Positions 29,225 through 37,858 of a DNA stretch of 64,000 bases are shown here, one piece after another. Position 1 is the stretch's first letter. Each line of letters begins with the position of its first letter. The translations under genes and the position numbers were made by a program. Under the pieces are notes generated by a model that saw only the letters and a program-made list of their open reading frames with translations, had not been told where the DNA came from and did not search any database. Source of the DNA: JABCYV01 sp963696025 (GTDB taxonomy: Bacteria; Acidobacteriota; Terriglobia; Terriglobales; Acidobacteriaceae); the NCBI GenBank assembly GCA_963696025.1, contig CAVOII010000017.1, forward strand, positions 66,879-130,878, given 5' to 3'.

Positions 29225-29680
29225 CTAGCGGCGCCCGCCGCCATGCCCACCAGCATGCCCACCACCCCGATATCCGGGTAGTGCGTGCTCAGCCTTCCCT
29301 TCATGGCCAGCATCGCCTACGTTCCCTCGCCCATCTCGCGCCTCGTTTGCGTGGAAGTGGTTGAAGCGCTGCGCCCCGCGTTCCGGCAACGGTCCAACGT
29401 AACCGTGATGAGGATCAAAGCGGTTGTCGACATGGCCGTAAAAGCCGCGAGGGCCGTGAAACCAGGGGCCAGCTCCAAGAAACACCCCGCCAACAAACCA
29501 ATCGGGCCCGTAATAACCGTAAGGAGCACAGTCATATGGGGCATAGTCGAAGTACCCGTAAGGGCACACGGGAGCCGGTCCGATGTTTACGCCGACGGAA
29601 ACCTGAGCTTGCGCCACAGGTGCACAGCATAAAAGGCTAGCTACGAGAACTGCGAAAGCAAGCGCACTGACTTTGAACAT
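29225..29680 (-). CDS. Small secreted Gly/Tyr/His-rich protein
   Basis: The 151-residue product has a clear signal peptide (LAFAVLVASLLCCAPVAQA). The mature protein is low complexity: a PYGYFDYAPYDCAPYGYYGP segment, GVFLGAGPWFHGPRGFYGH, and a His/Gly-rich tail ending GGGHAGGHGGGRR. Similar YXPYG...GGG proteins are common in Acidobacteria and Proteobacteria, and their function is not established. The His-rich tail could bind metal (inference). It is a single gene downstream of a 389-bp gap. Confidence 0.75.
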   Translation of the reverse strand: MFKVSALAFAVLVASLLCCAPVAQAQVSVGVNIGPAPVCPYGYFDYAPYDCAPYGYYGPDWFVGGVFLGAGPWFHGPRGFYGHVDNRFDPHHGYVGPLPERGAQRFNHFHANEARDGRGNVGDAGHEGKAEHALPGYRGGGHAGGHGGGRR

Positions 29681-29813
29681 GATTTCCTCTTGATTGGTTC
29701 AGAGTTTCAACCTGGACAACTGAGGGCCAGCATAATACCAAGGATCAGTAACGAGCAAACCGGAAGTTGCATAACCTGGTGGGACAAGGAACTACATTAG
29801 TCTTACCTCTCCA

Positions 29814-29828
29814 CTGACCGACAGTCAG
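29814..29828. promoter_or_regulatory. Palindrome resembling a TetR-type operator
   Basis: CTGAC-CGACA-GTCAG is a perfect 5-bp inverted repeat of the TGAC...GTCA type often bound by TetR regulators. It lies in the 29681-30069 gap, 134 bp upstream of the Gly/Tyr-rich protein start. Nothing else was recognised in this gap. Chance occurrence is possible. Confidence 0.25.
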
Positions 29829-30069
29829 CCATTCTTTCAGCTTTTCACCCGTAGCAAAAAGATTAACTTCTTAGGAATACTATCGATTGTAAGCATTTCT
29901 CGTTGTGGTTCTGGCTAGCATCGCGAAACGTACCCACAAGCGATCACATGCTGCTGACGCCTCGATTCGCTGTTGCTTTGAACCGTGAGCCGTTTGGCAT
30001 TTCGACGTATGTACCACTCATTAGCACGGAAGCATCACTGCATGGTGACCATCGATGACGGTGTAGCAC

Positions 30070-30306
30070 TCACAGAATAGGGGGATCCGGATGCGCTGGT
30101 GAGTGCGGTTCTTGCTTCAATATCAGCGCCTCTACCGTAGACCAGTAGCGCCGCTCCGTCGCGTCACTAGCGAACCGCAGGTTAGTGGCCGCAATAATCT
30201 GGGCCTCGCGAATGTCGCCATCACAAATCTCGAGAAGAGCTTCCGCTTGCTCTCCGGGGTTAGGGAAGTTTGGTTCAAACGCAGTCTGGCCGTTGACACT
30301 CATCAT
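30070..30306 (-). CDS. Small hypothetical protein
   Basis: The 78-residue, acidic, helical protein has the core EQAEALLEICDGDIREAQII and then ATNLRFASDATERRYWSTVE. It has no signal or membrane segment. The composition looks like a real cytoplasmic protein and the frame fills the gap between divergent genes, but I do not recognise the family. Confidence 0.5.
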   Translation of the reverse strand: MMSVNGQTAFEPNFPNPGEQAEALLEICDGDIREAQIIAATNLRFASDATERRYWSTVEALILKQEPHSPAHPDPPIL

Positions 30307-30517
30307 TTAACGTACCGGAAAAGTCACGTCTGCCTTTCAGAATGAGAATTGCGCAGAGCTCCATCGCGAGTTCCATTTTTCTTTGTCGGCTAAGCAGGAA
30401 ATGGCAGTGGCGAAGTATTCCTGAAACCAAGACGCGCCGTCTACAGCCCGGAACGGAACTTCAGGGAGACAAAGTGATATGCTTTCGTGCCCACACATCT
30501 AGGTAGTGGAGATCTCC

Positions 30518-31780
30518 ATGCGCCGTCTTCTGCTCGCCCTTTTCCTGCTTGTTTGGAGCATCAATCGTCCGATGCATTGTCAACAGCAAAAAAAGGCACC
30601 ATCAGGCCACTACCTGTTTGCCTGGACTGGTGACGCGGCTAACAAGCGCGCTGGGTGTTCGGCCAATTGTGGAGCCGAAGGACGGGAAAGGTGGGGCAAC
30701 GACTTTCTCGCGGTGATCGATGCGGATCCGTCTTCGCCCTCGTACGGACATCTAGTGACGACTGTCGCCACTGATCAACCGACCATGTACGTACATCACA
30801 CGGAATACACGATGCCTGCCAGTGGAATGCTTTTTGCCAACGATCATGATGCCGGCCGGACTTTTATCTTCGATGTGCGCGACCCATTACATCCGACAGT
30901 TGAGACTTCGTTCACCGAAATGGCCGATTATATGCATCCGCATTCGTTCCTGCGGTTGCCCAACGGCCACGTGCTCGCCACATTCCAGCACGTGCATCAC
31001 GGTACCGCCGAAGGGCACATGGGCACCAGCGGTGGCCTGGTGGAAATTGATGATCAGGGCAAGGAGGTTCGCGCCAGCAGCAATGCGGATCCGACTCTTC
31101 CAGAAGCTCTCCTGTCGCCTTACGGCCTGGTCGTTCTTCCCGAACTCGACCGCGTTATCTCAACCAACTCCTCGATGCATCAGGACGATATCTTCCGCGG
31201 AGTCACCTACCAGCTTTGGCGTCTTTCTGATCTCAAGCTGCTCAGGACGGAATATTTTGACGTGGGGGAGAACCGCTACGCTCAGATCAGCCCGGAAGAG
31301 CCACGTCTTGGAGCGGATGGATCGATCTTTGTACAAACGCTGGGCTGTGGGATCGAGCGCATTACCGGGGTGACCATCGACCAGCTCAAGTCGCAACTGG
31401 TATATACCTTCCCCGGCAACTGGTGCGGCGTCCCCACCATCGTTGGGCATTATCTAGTGCAGAGCGTGCCGGCGGAGCACGGTTTGATTGTCCTCGATAT
31501 CAGGAATGGAGCGAAGCCAGTAGAGGTCTCGCGCTTGAAGATCAGCGAAACGTTCAAGCCACACTGGACGGGATGGGACGCCAAGACGCAGCGATTGGTT
31601 GTCACGGGTAGAGAGCCTCGCCTTTTTCTCGTGAAGCTAGACCAAGCGACCGGCGCTATCACCATGGACGATACTTTCCATGATGTGGATGGCAAGCCCG
31701 GCTTTAACTTCGCGGATCGTGAGTGGCCGCACGGGTGGAAGGGATCGGGTCTGCCGCACGGAGTGGTTTTCTCGCGATAA
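30518..31780 (+). CDS. Secreted beta-propeller protein resembling selenium-binding protein/methanethiol oxidase
   Basis: Signal peptide (LLLALFLLVWSINRPMHC), then a roughly 400-residue propeller: HYLFAWTGDAANKRAG, MYVHHTEYTMPASGMLFAND, FDVRDPLHPTVETSF, HPHSFLRLPNGHVLATFQH and PHWTGWDAKTQRLVVTG. Histidine placement (HH, HPHSF, TFQH.HH) is reminiscent of the copper-dependent SBP56/MTO family, but the family CSSC-type motif is replaced by a CSANCGAEG segment. Enzymatic activity is therefore unproven. The start at 30518 (MRRLLLALF) is favoured over one four codons upstream. Confidence 0.6.
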   Translation: MRRLLLALFLLVWSINRPMHCQQQKKAPSGHYLFAWTGDAANKRAGCSANCGAEGRERWGNDFLAVIDADPSSPSYGHLVTTVATDQPTMYVHHTEYTMPASGMLFANDHDAGRTFIFDVRDPLHPTVETSFTEMADYMHPHSFLRLPNGHVLATFQHVHHGTAEGHMGTSGGLVEIDDQGKEVRASSNADPTLPEALLSPYGLVVLPELDRVISTNSSMHQDDIFRGVTYQLWRLSDLKLLRTEYFDVGENRYAQISPEEPRLGADGSIFVQTLGCGIERITGVTIDQLKSQLVYTFPGNWCGVPTIVGHYLVQSVPAEHGLIVLDIRNGAKPVEVSRLKISETFKPHWTGWDAKTQRLVVTGREPRLFLVKLDQATGAITMDDTFHDVDGKPGFNFADREWPHGWKGSGLPHGVVFSR

Positions 31781-31952
31781 GCGGATCGCCGCGGTAATGA
31801 TAATAGGTGTCGGTAGATCAGGCGTCCGTCCCCCTATAGAGATCGAACACATTGGCCGCTGCACAAGCCACATCTGACAAACCCGGTCCTGTGTCATCAC
31901 CATTTCTGAACCTATTTCTGTGGCGTGTGAACAATCCGGTGCAAGGGTAAGC

Positions 31953-32315
31953 TCATGCCGGATCTGGCACAAACTGAGTATCTGCACCTTTCTTGAAGAC
32001 AACGTACGCGCGCTTCCAGGGCTCATCATTGATCAATCGCCATTTGTGTCCGGAGCCGGTGTGATCCTCAGCCAAAAGGACATCCCCGGGATGGATTGTG
32101 AACGTCTCGCCACCTAGAGTGGTGAATTCGAGCACACCGGCCAATGTAATGACGTATTGAGGAATAGGATCATTGTGCCAGTCATAGGATGAATGGGCCG
32201 GCGTTTCTTCGAAAAGGATGGTCTGCGCTTCGACGAGTTTACTTTCACTAACGCCACCACGCACCACATGCGAGTTTCCATCGGGACCAGTGTAGAGACG
32301 ATAAGCGCGGATCAT
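31953..32315 (-). CDS. Cupin-domain protein
   Basis: The 120 residues form one cupin barrel: SSYDWHNDPIPQYVITLAGV (motif 1, with a single His and no EH pair), then TIHPGDVLLAEDHTGSGHKW (motif 2). Metal binding or small-molecule sensing is possible. It is the last of six same-strand genes, 34 bp after mqo, and could bind a carboxylic acid or protect an enzyme of the pathway, but this is only context. Confidence 0.8.
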   Translation of the reverse strand: MIRAYRLYTGPDGNSHVVRGGVSESKLVEAQTILFEETPAHSSYDWHNDPIPQYVITLAGVLEFTTLGGETFTIHPGDVLLAEDHTGSGHKWRLINDEPWKRAYVVFKKGADTQFVPDPA

Positions 32316-32349
32316 GTATCAATCTCCTTGGTAATATTCGAGCAGGCCG

Positions 32350-33873
32350 TCAGGCGATTTTAGATTTTGTCGGCTCGGCGACATTGTCGAGGTTCAATAC
32401 GGCTGCCGTCTCGGCCCGTACTAGCAGGCACAACTCCGGATCGTCGACCAGAGACTGACCGTACGAGGGAATCATTTGCTTTAGTTTGGAAGACCATCCT
32501 CCAGACTTCAATTTCTCCGGGAAGCAGCGCTCGATCACCTGAAGCATGACCCAGACTGCGGTTGAGGCACCCGGCGAGGCCCCCAGCATGGCAACAATGG
32601 AACGATCCGACGCGGTAACAAGCTCGGTGCCGAATTCCAGGGCGCCGCCATGCACTGGGTCCTTCTTGATGATCTGCACGCGCTGTCCCGCCACTTCGAC
32701 CTGCCAATCTTCTTTCCTGGCATTTGGAAAGAACTCGCGGAGTGCAGCGAGCCGCTCCTCCTCCGACTCGAGAACCTGGCCTATGAGGTATTTTTCTAGG
32801 GACAGGTTGTCCAAGCCAACAGCCATTATCGGCAGGAGATTCTCAGGATCGATGGAACCGAAAAGATCGAGATAGGATCCATGTTTGAGAAACTTTGTGG
32901 AAAATCCTGCATAAGGCCCGAAAAGCAAGGAAACCTTTCCCTTGATGTGCCGGGTGTCGAGATGAGGCACGGACATTGGAGGCGATCCACTCGCAGCTTT
33001 ACCGTACACCTTGGCGTGGTGACGGGAAGAAACTTCGGGCCGGTCGCAGCGAAGCCAAATTCCGCTCACCGGAAACCCGGCGTAGCCGTGGCCCTCGGGA
33101 ATCTTGGACTTTTCCAGAAGTGGCAACGCCCCGCCACCGGCCCCGAGAAAAACGAATTTCGATTGGACCTCCCGCTGCTGTCCGGTTTTTTCATCCCGAA
33201 TTTGCACACTCCAAAGGTCCCCATCGCGCCGGAGATCTTGCACTCGACTGCAAAAGTGAATTGAGAATCCTACTTTGCCGTCGAGAGAAGCGAGCAACTC
33301 CTCAGTGAGCGCACCATAGTCCACATCTGTGCCCGTCACCATTCGAGTCGCTGTGACAACGTCGCTGACATCGCGCCCCTCCATGACCAGCGGAATCCAT
33401 TCGCCAATCTGTTTTTTGTCCTCGGAGTATTCCATGCCGTAATAAAGGGGATGGGCAGAGAGTGCCTGGAAGCGTTTCTTAAGGAACGCACGATTCTCCA
33501 GTCTGCGTACGAAACTCATGTGGGGCATCGAGTGAATAAAGGATTGAGGGTCTTGGATGGCGCCCTTTTTCACCAGATAGGCCCAGAACTGACGGGAGAG
33601 ATCGAACTCGGTATTCACCTGCAGAGCCTTGGAAATGTCGATGCTGCCGTCAGCTTTCTGGGGAGTGTAGTTCAACTCACAAAGTGCAGCGTGGCCAGTT
33701 CCTGCATTGTTCCACGCATTCGAGCTTTCCTGGGCCGCGCTGCCGAGAACTTCATGGAGCTGTATTTTCAGGCTGGGATCAAGTTCCTTCAGGAATACTG
33801 CCAGGGTCGCGCTCATGATGCCTGCGCCGACAAGAACCACATCGGGTTGGTTTGTGGAGGCAACGGTTGCCAT
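32350..33873 (-). CDS. mqo: Malate:quinone oxidoreductase
   Basis: Mqo oxidises malate to oxaloacetate and passes electrons directly to membrane quinones. The N-terminal FAD site is VVLVGAGIMSATLAVFLKEL, followed by family blocks ESSNAWNNAGTGHAALCELNYTP (substrate/FAD contact), FVFLGAGGGALPLLEKSKIP, FPVSGIWLRC and the C-terminal MLGASPGASTAVWVMLQV. Length 507 is typical of Mqo. It follows the AEC carrier gene by 46 bp, so it is probably cotranscribed with fumC, which makes its substrate malate. Confidence 0.95.
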   Translation of the reverse strand: MATVASTNQPDVVLVGAGIMSATLAVFLKELDPSLKIQLHEVLGSAAQESSNAWNNAGTGHAALCELNYTPQKADGSIDISKALQVNTEFDLSRQFWAYLVKKGAIQDPQSFIHSMPHMSFVRRLENRAFLKKRFQALSAHPLYYGMEYSEDKKQIGEWIPLVMEGRDVSDVVTATRMVTGTDVDYGALTEELLASLDGKVGFSIHFCSRVQDLRRDGDLWSVQIRDEKTGQQREVQSKFVFLGAGGGALPLLEKSKIPEGHGYAGFPVSGIWLRCDRPEVSSRHHAKVYGKAASGSPPMSVPHLDTRHIKGKVSLLFGPYAGFSTKFLKHGSYLDLFGSIDPENLLPIMAVGLDNLSLEKYLIGQVLESEEERLAALREFFPNARKEDWQVEVAGQRVQIIKKDPVHGGALEFGTELVTASDRSIVAMLGASPGASTAVWVMLQVIERCFPEKLKSGGWSSKLKQMIPSYGQSLVDDPELCLLVRAETAAVLNLDNVAEPTKSKIA

Positions 33874-33919
33874 ACTATTTCTCCTTTTATTAGCAATTGA
33901 AATTGCCTGAAATTGCTGT

Positions 33920-34882
33920 TTACACGGGCCAACGATGCGTAAGCCAGAGGATGATTGGGACCGTAACCGCTAACGAAAGCGTCGAAAGCAAAAGCATAGA
34001 TGCCGTTTCAGATTCGGAAGATTTATATCGCGCAGCGAAGAGCACGACAACGGTGGCCAGGGGGAAGCTGCAGCATGTCAATGCCTCACGCGTGAATGGA
34101 CTGTTGACGTGCAGCAAATGCAGGAGAGCGAGCAGCACTACGTTCTGTACGGTGAGGCGGCCGAGGGTGCCGAGAAATACAAGGCGGGAAAACGAAAACG
34201 CGTGAGCGGCCAATACCAGACCTACAGCAAAGACAGCAACACCGGAAGTCGTCGAACCAATCAGCTGAAGGCACGCGGCTACTACTCGCGGTAAGGGTAT
34301 TTTGGCAATGACGATGCCAATCCCGAGAATCGGCGCCCAGAGGAGCGGTGATTTCAGGCCTGAACTCAATCCAGTGAGGACAGGACTGGACGTCGAACCG
34401 TCCTTGGCGATGCTCCCATGCTTGGCCGCATCTACCTCTAGTAGAACCAAAGTTGCAGGCACCACGAGATTAATCGCTAAGGCGACGAGTCCCACAGCTC
34501 CCGCGGCGGTAGGACCCAAAACCGGCTGGAGAACAGCTAAGCCAAAGACCGGCGTCGCGGACGTCGACAGCATAAGGGCGTAGAGGATCGCTGGTGTGCC
34601 GCGCACGCTTTGTATGAATCCCAAAGCGAGCCAAGCTACGAAGAAAAGACCGACGTGAGCCAGTATCAGCACAAAAACGAGACGGCCTTGTTGCAGAAGC
34701 AGATTCCTGGGTATATCTGTCATGCCGACAAACAAAGACGCGGGCAAGGCATACGAAACCGCAAGCTTGCTCAATCCCGCAGCCTGGTCGGAATCGAATG
34801 CATTGCGTTTGCCTGCGGCATAGCCGAGCGCAAGAACAAAAAATACCGGAAGCAAGGCGGCTACAATTCCGCTGAGATTCAT
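33920..34882 (-). CDS. AEC-family transporter (auxin efflux carrier-like, possible malate permease)
   Basis: The 320-residue protein has ten hydrophobic segments in the AEC 5+5 pattern: LLPVFFVLALGYAAGKRNAF, LAVSYALPASLFVGM (broken-helix motif), and a C-terminal half opening SPLLWAPILGIGIV. Characterised bacterial relatives (MleP, MdcF) carry malate or malonate. Its place between mqo and fumC supports a dicarboxylate substrate (inference). Start MNLSGIVAALLP is usual. Confidence 0.87.
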   Translation of the reverse strand: MNLSGIVAALLPVFFVLALGYAAGKRNAFDSDQAAGLSKLAVSYALPASLFVGMTDIPRNLLLQQGRLVFVLILAHVGLFFVAWLALGFIQSVRGTPAILYALMLSTSATPVFGLAVLQPVLGPTAAGAVGLVALAINLVVPATLVLLEVDAAKHGSIAKDGSTSSPVLTGLSSGLKSPLLWAPILGIGIVIAKIPLPRVVAACLQLIGSTTSGVAVFAVGLVLAAHAFSFSRLVFLGTLGRLTVQNVVLLALLHLLHVNSPFTREALTCCSFPLATVVVLFAARYKSSESETASMLLLSTLSLAVTVPIILWLTHRWPV

Positions 34883-34948
34883 ACGAATATTCCTTTCCGG
34901 GACCTCCTAAAACTCCACCTAGGTCCTGGATTCGAAACCGGGGACTCG

Positions 34949-36223
34949 TCACTGCTCACTAACGTAGTCAACAACTAACTTCGGGACGATCAGCCCGAAG
35001 CTCATGGCCAAAATGATCAGAATGGCGATCCAGCCGTCAGCGAGCGTCGCGCCCATGAGCTCCCAAGTCCTTTGTGAGCTGTTGGTGAGTTGCACGAGCC
35101 CGCTCGCCACCCTAAACATCAAGACGCCGGGCATCATTGAGACCACGGAAGCGAAGCCGATGGCCGCAAAGGGCATGCGCCAGCGCCGGGCGACGGGTGC
35201 CAGAATCACGCCAACGATGAGACAAGCAACGAATGCACCCGTGGCTGCGCTGGCCCTAAACGTTGTAAGCGCAACCCACCTTAGAGCATGGGCTACCGCT
35301 CCGACCGCGACCGGCCAGGGCAGCATATTCAGAGGCGAGGAAAAGAAAATACTGTAGCAAGCGACCGCCACGCCTGCCGCAATCACGTCATGCCACAGAG
35401 GCACCGCCCTGCCCGCCGGGTCCACTGGTAAGGAGACGCCAAAAAGAGCGAGCCCAAGCAGCAGCCCGGTCGAGATGGCCACAACGATGAGCACAGCATA
35501 GATCAGCCGCGCCGCGCCGAGATTCATGCGGCCCCTGATCAAGTCCAACATGCCATTGAGGAAATGCGGCCCCGGTACGAGCACCATGCACGGGCAGACT
35601 GCGACAAGGCGGAGCGACGAACTCAGTTCATTTCGAACTGCCAGCGCCCCAACTAGGCCGGCGACCAACGACGCGCCGAATGGTTGCAGAAAGAGATTTG
35701 TGCTGTAACGGGCCAACGTGCGGCGCAGAATGGCGCCAGCCGCCGCGCTCCCGAATATGAGCGCCGCTGCGGTCAGGTGCCGGACGCCGAAGAGCACTGC
35801 CAAAGCTACAGCGCCCACCGCCGCCGCCAGAGTGAACAGCCACGTCGGTGCAGGCGGCGCCTCTGCGATTCTTCTGATGGCTTCCATTGCGTTGGCCGGA
35901 GCCAGCCGGCCATCACACAACTCTTCAACCGTTCGTAAGGTCGAAGCCACGCGGTCCATCTGCACGCCGGAAGGCGCGGCGTCGATTGCTGAAATGAATT
36001 TGCCGTCGGCGTTCTCAGTCTGAACTTCTAGTTCCCCCCAGCGCGGCAAGATCGTGGCGCGAAATCCCAGACAGTTGCTCAAGCGAGCGGAGACCCCTAC
36101 GGTCTGCTGCGTGGATTCGCCGTTGATATACAAAACTCGAGCAAACGTGAGGATTAGATTCGAGCATTCCTCGCGCGTCATACTTGCTCTTAATGGCTGC
36201 GGTTTACCGATAGCTGGAGTCAT
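34949..36223 (-). CDS. ThrE-family threonine/serine exporter-like protein
   Basis: The N-terminal domain (about 15-130) has the ThrE soluble/peptidase-like block (FARVLYINGESTQQTVGVSA, CLGFRATILPRWGELEVQT). About ten membrane helices follow, including VCPCMVLVPGPHFLNGMLDL and VALTTFRASAATGAFVACL. In Corynebacterium ThrE exports threonine and serine. Here it is embedded in a malate/fumarate operon (66 bp from the AEC gene, 103 bp from fumC), so export of another small carboxylate is conceivable. Full fused length (424) rather than split ThrE halves. Confidence 0.85.
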   Translation of the reverse strand: MTPAIGKPQPLRASMTREECSNLILTFARVLYINGESTQQTVGVSARLSNCLGFRATILPRWGELEVQTENADGKFISAIDAAPSGVQMDRVASTLRTVEELCDGRLAPANAMEAIRRIAEAPPAPTWLFTLAAAVGAVALAVLFGVRHLTAAALIFGSAAAGAILRRTLARYSTNLFLQPFGASLVAGLVGALAVRNELSSSLRLVAVCPCMVLVPGPHFLNGMLDLIRGRMNLGAARLIYAVLIVVAISTGLLLGLALFGVSLPVDPAGRAVPLWHDVIAAGVAVACYSIFFSSPLNMLPWPVAVGAVAHALRWVALTTFRASAATGAFVACLIVGVILAPVARRWRMPFAAIGFASVVSMMPGVLMFRVASGLVQLTNSSQRTWELMGATLADGWIAILIILAMSFGLIVPKLVVDYVSEQ

Positions 36224-36326
36224 CTGAAACCTTCGAACGGCTTCACAGACTTAGGGTAGAGCCGGCTCGACAATCGTCAGGCCGGCTCTGGCATGGGCAT
36301 TGCGAGTTTTGGCCAATGCCCATGGC

Positions 36327-37739
36327 CTATGCCGCGACGGGCGACGCTACGTAGGGTCGGACCATTTTCTTCGGATCGACAACGCTATCGAATTCAGCTT
36401 CCGTCACGAAACCGAGCTTTAGCGCTGCGGCCTTGAGCGTGAGGTCGTTGTCCATCGCGTAATGCGCAATCTTGGAAGCCTTGTCATACCCGATCACCGG
36501 TGAAAGCGCCGTGACCAGCATGAGCGACTCTTCGACGTATTGGTTGATCTTCTTCAAATTCGGCTTGGTCCCTTCCACCAGGAATTTCCGGAAATTCGTG
36601 CACGAATCGGTCATTAGGGTGATGGAGTGGGTCACATTGAAAATGATGAGGGGCTTGTAAACGTTCATTTCGAGGTAGCCGCCGGCACCACCAAAACCAA
36701 CTGCTGTGTCGTTCGCCATCACCTGTACTGCGACCATCGCGAGGGCTTCGGCCTGGGTGGGGTTTACCTTGCCGGGCATGATCGAGGAGCCTGGTTCGTT
36801 TTCTGGAATCTTCAGTTCAGCGAAGCCCGCTCGTGGTCCGCAGGACATGAGGCGGATGTCATTCGCAATCTTATAGAGTGACACAGCGAGCGTGCGGAGC
36901 GTGCCGGAAAGTTGTACTTGAGCGTCGTGAGCGCCTTGCACAGCGAACTTGTTTGGTGCTGTCACGAAGGGCAGGCTTGTGAGCTTGGCGATCTCGGCTG
37001 CAACGGCCTCGGCGAAGCCGGGCGCTGAGTTGATGCCGGTACCAACCGCGGTGCCGCCGAGCGCGAGACGATAAACACCCTTCAGCGCATCTTCGATGCG
37101 ATCGAGATCGTCCGCGAGCACGCCTTCGTAGCCCGACCACTCTTGTCCAAGAGTGAGCGGTGTGGCGTCTTGCATGTGCGTGCGGCCGATCTTGACGATG
37201 TCGTCCCACTCCTCCGCCTTTGCGGCAATCGCATCACGCAGCTGCTTCACCGCCGGGACCAACCGCTGCTTCACGTTGACCGCAGCCGCGATATTCATGG
37301 CCGACGGGAAGGAGTCGTTCGACGACTGAGCCATATTTACATGATCGTTCGGGTGTACTGGCGTCTTGCTTCCGAGCGGCGTGCCGGCGATCTGGCTGCA
37401 GCGGTTGGAGATCACTTCGTTCACGTTCATGTTGAACTGCGTGCCGCTTCCCGTCATCCACACGTGCAAAGGGAACATATCGTGGTGCTGGCCGGCGAGG
37501 ATTTCGTCGCAGGTCTGAGTGATGAGCTTGTGCTGCTGATCGCCAAGCCGCTTGTCAGCGTGGTTTGCCGCCGCCGCAGCCTTCTTCAAAATTGCATAGG
37601 CAGTGATCATTTCGCGCGGTATTAGATCCTTGCCGATGCTGAAATGTTCAAGCGAACGTTGAGTCTGAGCACCCCAGAGCTTGTCCGCAGGCACTTCAAC
37701 TACGCCGAGGCTGTCTGTTTCTTTTCGCGTATTGCTCAT
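36327..37739 (-). CDS. fumC: Fumarate hydratase class II
   Basis: FumC interconverts fumarate and malate. The diagnostic GSSIMPGKVNPTQ loop is present at about residue 318, with TGSGTQFNMNVNEVISNR, HPNDHVNMAQSSNDSFPSAM and GRTHMQDATPLTLGQEWSGY. Length 470 is typical. Class II enzymes are iron-independent and oxygen-stable. It stands between the porin and ThrE-like genes; together with mqo it converts fumarate to oxaloacetate. Confidence 0.97.
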   Translation of the reverse strand: MSNTRKETDSLGVVEVPADKLWGAQTQRSLEHFSIGKDLIPREMITAYAILKKAAAAANHADKRLGDQQHKLITQTCDEILAGQHHDMFPLHVWMTGSGTQFNMNVNEVISNRCSQIAGTPLGSKTPVHPNDHVNMAQSSNDSFPSAMNIAAAVNVKQRLVPAVKQLRDAIAAKAEEWDDIVKIGRTHMQDATPLTLGQEWSGYEGVLADDLDRIEDALKGVYRLALGGTAVGTGINSAPGFAEAVAAEIAKLTSLPFVTAPNKFAVQGAHDAQVQLSGTLRTLAVSLYKIANDIRLMSCGPRAGFAELKIPENEPGSSIMPGKVNPTQAEALAMVAVQVMANDTAVGFGGAGGYLEMNVYKPLIIFNVTHSITLMTDSCTNFRKFLVEGTKPNLKKINQYVEESLMLVTALSPVIGYDKASKIAHYAMDNDLTLKAAALKLGFVTEAEFDSVVDPKKMVRPYVASPVAA

Positions 37740-37858
37740 AATGGTTTCTCCTTATCTTTGGTTTGTCGGAACCAACCTTTGTTCTAAATCCCAGAACTAC
37801 CGCATGGTCCCTTTTGCGCTTGCTCCGTTCACGCTCCTGTGCCTCTTACGTAGCAACG